This document shows positions 48,202-56,193 of a DNA stretch of 64,000 nucleotides, piece after piece; positions within the stretch are counted from its first letter, which is position 1; every line of letters starts with the position of its first letter. This DNA comes from Pseudomonas fulva 12-X (GTDB taxonomy: Bacteria; Pseudomonadota; Gammaproteobacteria; Pseudomonadales; Pseudomonadaceae). The notes beneath the pieces were generated by a model that ran no database searches, was not told the DNA's origin, and worked only from the letters and a program-made list of their open reading frames with translations. The stretch lies in contig NC_015556.1 in NCBI RefSeq assembly GCF_000213805.1, forward strand, positions 2,738,501-2,802,500, read 5' to 3'. Both the position numbers and the translations under genes were made by a program.

Positions 48202-48987
48202 ATGAACATTTCCAAGAAAGTGCTCGGTATCGCCATCACTGCTGCCGCCCTGGGCTGCGCCACCGCCAACGCCGACGACCTGCTGGCCCTGAGTGCGGGC
48301 GGCAAACTGCTGCACCTCGATACCAAGACCCTCGCCGTCGCTTCCGATGTGAAGCTCAGCGGTGTCTCCAGCTTGCGCGGCATCGATGTACGCCCGGCCA
48401 ATGGCTCGATCTACGGCCTGGATGACGCCGGCCAGCTCTACACCATCGATGCCAAGAGTGGTGCGGCCACCAAGGCCGCCAAGCTCAGCCAGGCGCTGCC
48501 GGGCAACGGCCAGGCCGTGGTCGACTTCAACCCGGTCGCTGACCGCCTGCGCTTGCTGGCAGCCGATGGCACCAGCCTGCGCGTCAATGTCGAGAGCGGT
48601 GAAGTAGTGGTGGACGGCAAGGTCGCCTACGCGAAGGACGGCCCGTACGCCGGCAAGACGCCCAAGGTATTAGCTGGTGCGTACACCAACGCCTACAAGG
48701 GTACCGAGAAGACGGCGCTGTACACCGTCGACCTGGCGACCGGCAACCTGATGCTGCAGAACCCGCCAAATGACGGTATCCAGCAGGTGGTTGGCAAGAT
48801 CGCCGACGACCTGAAGAGCGCCGCGCTGGACATCAAGAGCGATGGCAAGGGCGGCAATACTGCCTATCTGCTGACCGGCACCACGTTGCATCAGATCAAC
48901 CTGGAAACGGGCAAGGCCACAGTCCTGGGTGAGATCAAGAACCTGCCCGACGACATCATCGATATCGCCGTTCTGCCAGCCAAGTAA
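48202..48987 (+). CDS. DUF4394-domain exported protein
   Basis: A 261-residue protein with a signal peptide (to about residue 24, ANA) and a repeated beta-strand DUF4394 fold, likely a propeller-like domain, with KLLHLDTKTL and later similar blades. It lies 136 bases after the anti-sigma gene on the same strand. It is a candidate target of the ECF factor; function unknown. GAGG precedes the ATG. Confidence 0.83.
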   Translation: MNISKKVLGIAITAAALGCATANADDLLALSAGGKLLHLDTKTLAVASDVKLSGVSSLRGIDVRPANGSIYGLDDAGQLYTIDAKSGAATKAAKLSQALPGNGQAVVDFNPVADRLRLLAADGTSLRVNVESGEVVVDGKVAYAKDGPYAGKTPKVLAGAYTNAYKGTEKTALYTVDLATGNLMLQNPPNDGIQQVVGKIADDLKSAALDIKSDGKGGNTAYLLTGTTLHQINLETGKATVLGEIKNLPDDIIDIAVLPAK

Positions 48988-48995
48988 GACGATAA

Positions 48996-49030
48996 AGGGG
49001 GAAGGCCACACGGCCTTCCCCCTCCCTTTT
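48996..49030. terminator. Bidirectional terminator between DUF4394 and dienelactone hydrolase genes
   Basis: GGGGGAAGGCC / GGCCTTCCCCC stem with an A-rich left and a T-rich right flank, ending both convergent transcripts. Confidence 0.85.
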
Positions 49031-49034
49031 CGCG

Positions 49035-49814
49035 TTATTCGAACACTTCGTCGAGCAGATTATCCATGGCCTTGAACGCCCGCGCCGCGACCAGTGGATG
49101 GTACTGATTGCTGCCGGGGGTGTTGGCCAGGGGATCGGTGAACGAATGCACGGCCCCGCCGTAGCTGACCAATTGCCAGTCCACCTTGGCAGCCTTCATT
49201 TCCTTCATGAACCCGTCGACCTGCGCCGGCGGCACTGCCGGGTCATCCGCCCCATGCAGCACCAGCACCGGTGCCTTGATGTTGTTGGCATCAGCGGGAT
49301 TGGGCGTATCCAGGTTACCGTGGAAAGACACGAAGGCTTTGAGTAGCGAACCCGAGCGGGCCAGTTCGAGGACGGTGCCGCCGCCGAAGCAGAAGCCGAT
49401 CGCGCCGAGCCTGGCGGTATCCAGGGCGACCTGGCTGGTTTGCGCCTTGAGTACATCGACTGCCGCCTGGGCACGCTTGCGCATCAACGCACGGTCGCTA
49501 CGCACGGTCGTCGCCGCCTGCTTTGCCTCGTCGGCGTTGCTGGGGCGAATGCTCTTGCCGTACATGTCGGCCACGAACACCACGTACTTGTCGCCGGCGG
49601 CCCGGGCGGCCTTTTCGGCGGACGCGTCAGTGACGCCCAACCAGTTCGGCACCATCAGAAGGCCCGGACGCGGGTCGCTGACCGCATCGTCGTAAACGAG
49701 CTTACCTTCGAATGGCTGGCCATCGATCTCGTAGGGGACGTTCTTGACCACCACCCCCGCCTCGGCCAACCCGGCCAAGCCCAGCAACGCTGCCGACAAC
49801 AGTGATTTCCTCAT
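49035..49814 (-). CDS. Dienelactone hydrolase-family protein, exported
   Basis: A 259-residue alpha/beta-hydrolase with a signal peptide (to about 20, AEA) and a cysteine nucleophile in GFCFGG (C about 142), Asp in DDPAV and His in VHSFT, the DLH triad. Exported DLH-like proteins are common but the substrate is not known. GAGGG lies 10 bases before the ATG. Confidence 0.87.
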   Translation of the reverse strand: MRKSLLSAALLGLAGLAEAGVVVKNVPYEIDGQPFEGKLVYDDAVSDPRPGLLMVPNWLGVTDASAEKAARAAGDKYVVFVADMYGKSIRPSNADEAKQAATTVRSDRALMRKRAQAAVDVLKAQTSQVALDTARLGAIGFCFGGGTVLELARSGSLLKAFVSFHGNLDTPNPADANNIKAPVLVLHGADDPAVPPAQVDGFMKEMKAAKVDWQLVSYGGAVHSFTDPLANTPGSNQYHPLVAARAFKAMDNLLDEVFE

Positions 49815-49925
49815 CGCGTGATTCCCTCTGTCTGTACCCAGTGATGGCAGCCAATGCTGCGCCCGAGCACAAGGAAGCACATTTGCGGCGCCGGGGAAAC
49901 CCGGACGCCGCGAGCGAACACTGGA

Positions 49926-50534
49926 TCAGGCAGCAGCGAACAAGCCGTCGATCTGCGCATGGGCACTGCGCAGTGCATTGGCTTTCGGCTCCTCGCCGTA
50001 TGCCAGGCCTTCTGCCCGCACCACTTCGATATCGGTGATGCCCAGGAAACGCAGCACCAGAATCAGGTAGTCCTCATGGGCCTGGCCACTGGCCTGGCCG
50101 GCATGAATGCCACCGGCAGTCGAGGCGATGACCACTTTCTTGCCACCGGCCAGACCTTGCGGGCCACTCTCAGTGTAAGAGAAGGTCTTGCCAGCGACCG
50201 CAATACGGTCGATCCAGGCCTTGAGTTGGGTCGGCACGGTGAAGTTGTACATCGGCGCGCCAATCACGATGGCGTCGGCTGCCAGAAATTCTTCCAGGGT
50301 CGCTTCGGCCAGGGCCACTTCGTGAGCCTGGGCGGCGTCGCGCAGCTCGGCCGGGGTGCCACCAGCCACAAAGCTGGCCGCAGAGAGGTGGCTCAGCGCA
50401 TCGCTGGCCAGGTCACGGTAGGTAACCTGAACATCGGCCTGGCTGTTCTTCCAGGCTTCGGTGACCGCTGCGCTGAGCTGGCGGGAGGCGGAGGCATCGC
50501 CAAGAATGCTGGAGTCGAGGTGCAGAAGTTTCAT
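49926..50534 (-). CDS. azoR: FMN-dependent NADH-azoreductase AzoR
   Basis: A 202-residue flavodoxin-fold quinone/azo reductase: FMN-binding [14 protein letters not shown] (8-21), [21 protein letters not shown] (90-110) and TAGGIHAG. Uses NADH to reduce azo dyes and quinones. AAGGAG precedes the ATG. It is divergent from a LysR gene that probably controls it. Confidence 0.93.
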   Translation of the reverse strand: MKLLHLDSSILGDASASRQLSAAVTEAWKNSQADVQVTYRDLASDALSHLSAASFVAGGTPAELRDAAQAHEVALAEATLEEFLAADAIVIGAPMYNFTVPTQLKAWIDRIAVAGKTFSYTESGPQGLAGGKKVVIASTAGGIHAGQASGQAHEDYLILVLRFLGITDIEVVRAEGLAYGEEPKANALRSAHAQIDGLFAAA

Positions 50535-50593
50535 GAAGCGCTCCTTGAAAGAGGTCGGTGACTGTTCGATGGGTTAATCCTATCAATGGAGCC

Positions 50594-50604
50594 AATCACT
50601 GATT
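50594..50604. promoter_or_regulatory. Candidate LysR operator between azoR and the LysR gene
   Basis: AATCACTGATT is an 11-bp palindrome (AATCA-C-TGATT) located 60 bases from the azoR start and 71 from the LysR gene start. Binding by the adjacent LysR protein is inferred. Confidence 0.4.
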
Positions 50605-50674
50605 AGCCCGTAAAAATGCGATGATGCGTTCCACCAGTAGAACAAACCGTGTTTTTTACAGGCCTGGAGCTTTC

Positions 50675-51655
50675 ATGCAGGATCTCAACGATCTGATGTA
50701 CTTCGCCAAGGTGGTCGAGCACGGCGGTTTCAGCGCCGCCGGGCAGCAGTTGGGCATTCCCAAATCACGGTTGTCACGGCGGGTGGCCGAGCTGGAGGCC
50801 CGCCTGGGCGTGCGCCTGCTGCAACGCACCACCCGCAAGCTGGCACTGACCGAAACCGGAGAGCGCTACCTGCGCCACTGCCAGGCGATGCTGCTCGAAG
50901 CCGAGCAGGCTCAGGAGGCCGTAGCTTCGCTGAGCAGCGAGCCGCGCGGGCGGGTGCGGATGTCCTGTCCCGTGGAAATGGCACGCGCCGGGCTGCACCC
51001 GGTGATCACCAGTTTTCTGGCCAAGTACCCGCTGGTGCAACTCGACGTAGTACTGACCAACCGCCGCGTGGACCTGCTGCAGGAGGGCCTCGACGTCGCG
51101 CTGCGCGTGCGCGATCAGAGCGATGAGGATCCCTCGCTGATCGCCCGCCAGCTGGCGCCCGCCTCCGCTTACCTGGTAGCAGCTCCGGCATTGCTGCACG
51201 GACTGGACATCCGCACGCCCGACGATCTGCAACGGTTGCCGGCACTTGGCGCGGCGGCAAGCGACAGACGCATTCATCACCTGCTCAGAAATTCAGCCGG
51301 CGTACGCCGCGAAGTGACCCTGGAGGCACGCCTGAGCATCGAAGACTTCGATATCCGCCGCGAGGCCGCACTACAGGGGCTGGGCTTCACCATGCTGCCG
51401 CACACCAAGTGCGTGACCGATCTGCAGGCAGGCCGCCTGGTGCGCCTGCTGCCGGACTGGAACCTGCCCGGCGGGCACCTGCAGGTCGTATACCCTCACC
51501 GGCGCGGCATGCTGCCAGCCGTTCGAGCCTGGCTCGAGCATATGATCCAGGCCAGCAGCGAGGGCTGGCTGATGCCTGGAACGGACCTGGTTCGCACAGA
51601 GTCAGACCAACCTGATAACGTTATCCTCCACTCCACCGTACAGGACACCCGATGA
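50675..51655 (+). CDS. LysR-family transcriptional regulator
   Basis: A 326-residue regulator: HTH about 19-38 (FSAAGQQLGIPKSRLSRRVAEL) and a substrate-binding-type effector domain. The start MQDLNDLMYFAKVVEHGGF is typical of the family. Likely controls azoR (divergent) and the MFS gene downstream (4-base overlap). GGAG lies before the ATG. Confidence 0.88.
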   Translation: MQDLNDLMYFAKVVEHGGFSAAGQQLGIPKSRLSRRVAELEARLGVRLLQRTTRKLALTETGERYLRHCQAMLLEAEQAQEAVASLSSEPRGRVRMSCPVEMARAGLHPVITSFLAKYPLVQLDVVLTNRRVDLLQEGLDVALRVRDQSDEDPSLIARQLAPASAYLVAAPALLHGLDIRTPDDLQRLPALGAAASDRRIHHLLRNSAGVRREVTLEARLSIEDFDIRREAALQGLGFTMLPHTKCVTDLQAGRLVRLLPDWNLPGGHLQVVYPHRRGMLPAVRAWLEHMIQASSEGWLMPGTDLVRTESDQPDNVILHSTVQDTR

Positions 51656-52851
51656 CCGCCCGCAAGCCCCAGGCACCCGGCCAGACCGCGCGAATTCTAG
51701 CCGTGGTGTTCTTCACCTTCATCGGCTTTCTCTGCGTTGGCCTGCCCCTGGCGGTGCTACCCGGTTTCGTGCTCAATGACCTGGGCTACGGCTCGGTGAT
51801 GGCAGGCCTGGTGATCAGCCTGCAGTACCTCGTCACCCTGGTTTCACGGCCAATCACGGGCATACTGATCGACCGGATCGGCCCCAAGCGTGCGGTGGTC
51901 TACGGCTTGGCTGGCACCCTTGGCAGCGGTGTGCTGACCCTGGCGGCGACCAGCCTGCATGAGGCGTCCGGCGAGATAGGTCTGGGTCTGCTGCTGGCCG
52001 GGCGCGTCGCCCTGGGTATTTCCCAGGCGCTGATCGGCACCGGCTCGATCACCTGGGGCATCGGCCGGGTCGGTGCCGAGAACACCGCACGAGTGATTTC
52101 CTGGAACGGCATCGCCTCCTACGGCGCCATCGCCATCGGCGCGCCGCTCGGCGTACTGATGGCTTCGACCATGGGGCTGTGGAGCATCGGCGCGGCCATC
52201 ACCCTGCTCAGCCTTGGCGCGCTGTGGGTGGCGCAAGACAAACCGGCCATTCCGGTCATTCAGGGCAAGCGCCTGCCGTTTCACAACGTCTTTCTGGCCA
52301 TCGCCCCCAATGGCTTGGCACTGGCCCTGGGCTCCATCGGTTTCGGTACCCTGGCGACCTTCGTGACCCTGTATTACGCGAGTCTCGGCTGGGAACACGC
52401 CGCCTATTGCCTGACCGCCTTCGGCCTGGCCTTTATCGCTGCGCGATTGCTGTTCGCCGGCGCCATCGAGCGACGCGGCGGTTACCGGGTCGCGACCATC
52501 TGTCTGGCGATCGAAACCCTCGGTCTGTTGCTGCTGTGGATCGCGCCGATTCCCGCCCTGGCGCTGTGTGGCGCGGCGCTGACCGGTTTCGGTCTGTCGC
52601 TGGTGTATCCGGCGCTTGGCGTCGAGGCCATCGGCAACATTCCAGCGGCCAGCCGCAGCTCGGCGCTGGGCGCCTACGCGCTGTTCTTCGATCTCGCACT
52701 CGGCATAGCCGGCCCGCTGATGGGCCTGATCGCCACCGCCTACGACTATGGCGCGGTATTTCTCGCCTCGGGCTTGCTGTCGCTGCTCGGCCTGGGCCTT
52801 AGCCTCCTGCTACTACGCCGTGCCGAGCGGCCAAAGGCGGTGCAGCCGTGA
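51652..52851 (+). CDS. MFS transporter (YhhS-like)
   Basis: A 399-residue major facilitator protein with about twelve hydrophobic helices; the RPITGILIDRIGPKR loop (about 64-78) is the conserved inter-helix motif. The similar E. coli YhhS/YfcJ family exports sugars or drugs; the substrate here is unknown. It is translationally coupled to the LysR gene (ATGA) and to the next gene (GTGA). Confidence 0.88.
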   Translation: MTARKPQAPGQTARILAVVFFTFIGFLCVGLPLAVLPGFVLNDLGYGSVMAGLVISLQYLVTLVSRPITGILIDRIGPKRAVVYGLAGTLGSGVLTLAATSLHEASGEIGLGLLLAGRVALGISQALIGTGSITWGIGRVGAENTARVISWNGIASYGAIAIGAPLGVLMASTMGLWSIGAAITLLSLGALWVAQDKPAIPVIQGKRLPFHNVFLAIAPNGLALALGSIGFGTLATFVTLYYASLGWEHAAYCLTAFGLAFIAARLLFAGAIERRGGYRVATICLAIETLGLLLLWIAPIPALALCGAALTGFGLSLVYPALGVEAIGNIPAASRSSALGAYALFFDLALGIAGPLMGLIATAYDYGAVFLASGLLSLLGLGLSLLLLRRAERPKAVQP

Positions 52852-53201
52852 CCCGCGACGAACTGATCGCCTTCTGCCTGCAACTGCCAGGGGTTCGAGT
52901 GGATTACAAATGGGGCAGCAACCAGGTGTTCTCCGTGGCGCACAACAAGATGTTCGCCGTGCTCGACTTTCTCGGTGACAACCTGGCCTTCAAGGTGGAT
53001 GAAGCGCTGTTTCTCGGCTTCACCGACCGGCCCGGGATTCGCCCGGCGCCCTACCTCGCCCGCGCCCACTGGATCAGCATGAATGGCAGCCAACCGCCGC
53101 TGGGTGACGGAGAATTGCGCGACCTGCTAACCCGCTCCCACCAACTGGTGGTGCGGCGCCTGCCACGCAAGCAGCAGGTCGGCCTGCTGCTCGATCTATA
53201 G
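52848..53201 (+). CDS. MmcQ/YjbR-family protein
   Basis: A 117-residue protein of the MmcQ/YjbR DNA-binding-like fold (PF04237), with the family pattern LPGVRVDYKWGSNQVFSV and FKVDEALFLGF. Start is a GTG overlapping the MFS stop (GTGA). Function not established. The last 6 bases overlap the convergent CSD-DUF1294 gene. Confidence 0.87.
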   Translation: MTRDELIAFCLQLPGVRVDYKWGSNQVFSVAHNKMFAVLDFLGDNLAFKVDEALFLGFTDRPGIRPAPYLARAHWISMNGSQPPLGDGELRDLLTRSHQLVVRRLPRKQQVGLLLDL

Positions 53202-53909
53202 CAGGCTGCGCAACCAACCGCTGGTGTAGGCACCACCGAGCAAGAGCTGATCGATCCAGACCAGTTGGTGTAGCGCCACGATGCCCCAGAAAGTCAGCTG
53301 ATAGGACAACTTGCGCGTCTTGTGGCGAAAGGTTTGCTGAGCCACCAACGCACCCGGCCAGCCGCCCGCCAGTTCCACCAGATGGAGGGTCTTTTCCGGC
53401 GTGCGCTGGCGACCTTGCTGGGCACTGTTCTTGTCATGCCAGTAGAGGAAGAAGCACAGCACGCTCACCACGGGATAAAGCAGCGCCGGCCACATCGCGC
53501 CATTCGCCAGCCAGCGCAAGGCACCGACTATCGGCAGCAGGCACAGCGCCGCGAAAATCAGCCATTTGGTGAGCGGGTTACGCAGCGCGGGCGATGGCTG
53601 TCGAGTGCCACGAGCGGTAGGCCTGGCATCCTTGGCTGTACTGGAGTTAGCAGCACGGGGCTTGACGCGGATCTGTGGCTGGTCGATCGCCAGCTCACCG
53701 GCCAGGCGCACATGCTCGGCGCGCAAGCGGCCCTTGTCGTCGCGCCCGGCCACGAACAGCACCTGATCCCCGGCACTGGGCCGACGATCACCACGCATCG
53801 CCGAAATGTGCGCGAACACGTCGGTTCCACCGGCAATGGGCTGAATGAACCCGAAGCCCTTGTCATCGTCCCAGCGTTTGATACGGCCCGCCTGTTCCCT
53901 GCTCTGCAT
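53196..53909 (-). CDS. Cold-shock domain fused to DUF1294 membrane protein
   Basis: A 237-residue fusion: an N-terminal cold-shock domain (about 5-68) with RNP motifs GFGFIQPI and DVFAHISAM, a low-complexity linker, three to four membrane helices, and the DUF1294 domain (KTLHLVELAGGWPGALVAQQTFRHKTRKLSYQ). The CSD binds nucleic acid; why it is membrane-linked is unknown, though the fusion recurs in proteobacteria. Start at 53909, where the CSD begins. Confidence 0.85.
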   Translation of the reverse strand: MQSREQAGRIKRWDDDKGFGFIQPIAGGTDVFAHISAMRGDRRPSAGDQVLFVAGRDDKGRLRAEHVRLAGELAIDQPQIRVKPRAANSSTAKDARPTARGTRQPSPALRNPLTKWLIFAALCLLPIVGALRWLANGAMWPALLYPVVSVLCFFLYWHDKNSAQQGRQRTPEKTLHLVELAGGWPGALVAQQTFRHKTRKLSYQLTFWGIVALHQLVWIDQLLLGGAYTSGWLRSLL

Positions 53910-53932
53910 GTGCGTCCTTGACGGCTTGGCGA

Positions 53933-54763
53933 TCAGCCCTCCGCCGTGCTCCAGTCGATCCAGCCGAACTGCCAGGTGGCCAGAATCAGCAGGCCGAAGG
54001 CGATCCGGTACCAGGCAAATACCGCATAGCTGTGGTTGGCGATGAACACCAGCAACGCACGCACGGTGATCATGGCGACGATGAAGGTGGTGACGAAGCC
54101 GATGGCGAATACCGGCAGATCGCTCCACTGCAGGATTTCACGGTATTTGTAGAGCGAGTAGACAGTGGCGGCGACCATGGTCGGCATCGCCAGGAAGAAG
54201 GAGAACTCGGTGGCCGCCTTGCGCGACAGACCGAACAGCAGGCCGCCAATGATGGTCGAGCCGGAGCGCGAGGTCCCCGGAATCAAGGCCAGGCACTGGG
54301 CGAAGCCGACCTTGAGGGCCAGTTTCCAGTCCATGTCGTCGACCGTTTCGGCGACGATACGATGCTGACGTTTCTCGGCCCAGAGCATCACCACGCCACC
54401 GATAACCAGCGCGGCGCTGACCGTGATCGGGTTGAACAGCCAGTGTTCGATGAGATCGGCGAACAGCAGACCCAGTACCACTGCCGGGAAGAAGGCAATC
54501 ATCAGGTTGACCGTGAAACGCCGCGCCATGGGATCGCTGCCCAAGCCACTGACCACCGACAGGATGCGCTGGCGAAACTCCCACATCACCGCCAGGATCG
54601 CGCCGAGCTGGATGATGATCTTGAACGCCGTGGCGCGCTCGCCATTGAAGTCCAGCAGGTCACCGACCACGATCAGGTGCCCGGTGCTGGAAATAGGCAG
54701 AAATTCGGTAAGGCCTTCAACGATACCCAGAATCAGCGCCTGAAAAGCGAGCCAACTGTCCAT
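53933..54763 (-). CDS. uppP: Undecaprenyl-diphosphatase UppP (BacA)
   Basis: A 276-residue integral membrane phosphatase with about eight helices and conserved [19 protein letters not shown] (17-35) and [15 protein letters not shown] (about 168-182). It dephosphorylates undecaprenyl diphosphate to recycle the lipid carrier of cell-wall synthesis and confers bacitracin tolerance. GAGGAG precedes the ATG. Confidence 0.95.
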   Translation of the reverse strand: MDSWLAFQALILGIVEGLTEFLPISSTGHLIVVGDLLDFNGERATAFKIIIQLGAILAVMWEFRQRILSVVSGLGSDPMARRFTVNLMIAFFPAVVLGLLFADLIEHWLFNPITVSAALVIGGVVMLWAEKRQHRIVAETVDDMDWKLALKVGFAQCLALIPGTSRSGSTIIGGLLFGLSRKAATEFSFFLAMPTMVAATVYSLYKYREILQWSDLPVFAIGFVTTFIVAMITVRALLVFIANHSYAVFAWYRIAFGLLILATWQFGWIDWSTAEG

Positions 54764-54997
54764 CGAAACTCCTCGGAAAGGTGCCAGATGAACTGGCTGT
54801 AAAGGGATTGTTTCTCGGACTGGAGGCGCTGGAGTAGGTTCCAGCGGGGCCGAAAAAAGCGGCAGTTATAAATCACTCGCTCGCAATTTCAAAACGCTAT
54901 CAAAGTGAATTGACGGTTTTCTTGCCGGCCACCTGATCCCCGGGCGCGACAAGCGCTAGAATGCGCGCCCGTCCTGCCGTCACACGTCCGAGGTCCC

Positions 54998-55564
54998 ATG
55001 TCACCACTCGAAGTCTGCGCCTCGTTGCTCGGCCTGATCGCCGTCTGGCTGACCGTGCGGCAGAACCCCTGGTGCTGGCCGATCGGCCTGGTCATGGTAG
55101 TGCTTTACGCGTGGCTGTTCTTCCAGGCCAAGCTTTACTCCAATGCCCTGCTGCAATGCGTATACGCCGCCCTGCAACTCTATGGGTGGTGGCATTGGAC
55201 GCGCGGCGACCGGCCGGAGGAACGCCTGCAGGTGTCGAGCCTGAAAGCCCGTGAGACGATTTTCGGCTTGGCTCTGGGCGTAATCGGTTCGGTGGTGCTC
55301 GGCCTGCTGATGATGACCTACACCGATGCCAGCGCCCCCTGGCAGGACGCGACGCTGTGCGCCTTCAGCCTCGTCGCGCAACTGTGGATGGCCAAGAAGC
55401 GTTTGCAGTGCTGGACGCTGTGGATCGTCCTCGACGTGCTGTTCGTGGCGCTGTTCATCGATCAGGCGCTGTACCTTACCGCCGCGCTGTACGCCCTGTT
55501 CACCCTGCTTGCCTGTCACGGCTGGCTGACCTGGCGGCGCGAGCTGCTCGCGGCGCGCCCATGA
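54998..55564 (+). CDS. pnuC: Nicotinamide riboside transporter PnuC
   Basis: A 188-residue membrane protein with about seven helices and the PnuC signature YSNALLQCVYAALQLYGWWHW (about 47-67), of which W64-W65 is the substrate motif. Imports nicotinamide riboside by facilitated diffusion. It overlaps the kinase gene by four bases (ATGA). GAGG precedes the ATG. I see no riboswitch in the leader. Confidence 0.92.
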   Translation: MSPLEVCASLLGLIAVWLTVRQNPWCWPIGLVMVVLYAWLFFQAKLYSNALLQCVYAALQLYGWWHWTRGDRPEERLQVSSLKARETIFGLALGVIGSVVLGLLMMTYTDASAPWQDATLCAFSLVAQLWMAKKRLQCWTLWIVLDVLFVALFIDQALYLTAALYALFTLLACHGWLTWRRELLAARP

Positions 55565-56091
55565 ACGTCCTGGTGCTGACCGGCCCGGAATCGACTGGCA
55601 AGAGCTGGCTGGCGAGCGAGCTACAGCAGCGCTTCGGCGGTATCGTGGTTGGTGAATACGTGCGCCACTTCATCGACATGCAACAGCGCGATACCTGCTA
55701 CGCGGATATTTCCACCATCGCCCACGGTCAGCTCGCCTGGGAAGACGCTGCTCGCGAGCAACGCCCTCACCTGCTGATCCTCGACACCCACCTACTCAGC
55801 AACATCCTGTGGAGCCGCACCCTGTTCGGTGATTGCCCGGACTGGATGGAGCCCGCCCTGCTGGCCCGTGAATACCACCTGCACCTGTTGCTCGACCCGC
55901 GCGGCGTGGAATGGGTAGGCGATGGCCAGCGCTGCCAGCCGGATCTGGCCGAGCGTCTGGCTTTTCATCAAGGCTGCGCGCAGTGGCTCGAAGCCAACGG
56001 CCAGAACGTCGTGGACATCGCCGGTAGCTGGCATGAACGCCAGCGCGCAGCAGTGGGCTGTGTGGCCAGCTGGCTGGGCTTCGGCACCTAG
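55561..56091 (+). CDS. NadR-like nicotinamide riboside kinase (P-loop)
   Basis: A 176-residue P-loop protein with Walker A GPESTGKS (8-15) and a NadR-kinase-like fold (GEYVRHFI, LILDTHLLS). With PnuC it forms a salvage route in which phosphorylation of nicotinamide riboside traps it inside the cell. It lacks the NMN adenylyltransferase and repressor parts of full NadR. Start overlaps the pnuC stop. Confidence 0.88.
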   Translation: MNVLVLTGPESTGKSWLASELQQRFGGIVVGEYVRHFIDMQQRDTCYADISTIAHGQLAWEDAAREQRPHLLILDTHLLSNILWSRTLFGDCPDWMEPALLAREYHLHLLLDPRGVEWVGDGQRCQPDLAERLAFHQGCAQWLEANGQNVVDIAGSWHERQRAAVGCVASWLGFGT

Positions 56092-56193
56092 CCCAAGTTG
56101 AATTTGTTCGCCAGTTGCGCGTGGCATCTTGCCATTAAGTGACGGCATGGGCATAAAGGGGGACGACTGGAAGAACGCCACAAGGACGTCCCG

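Noticed and set aside
54764..54997. Possible riboswitch before pnuC
   Set aside because: No recognisable aptamer pattern in the 234-base gap; only weak short stems, so no feature is reported.
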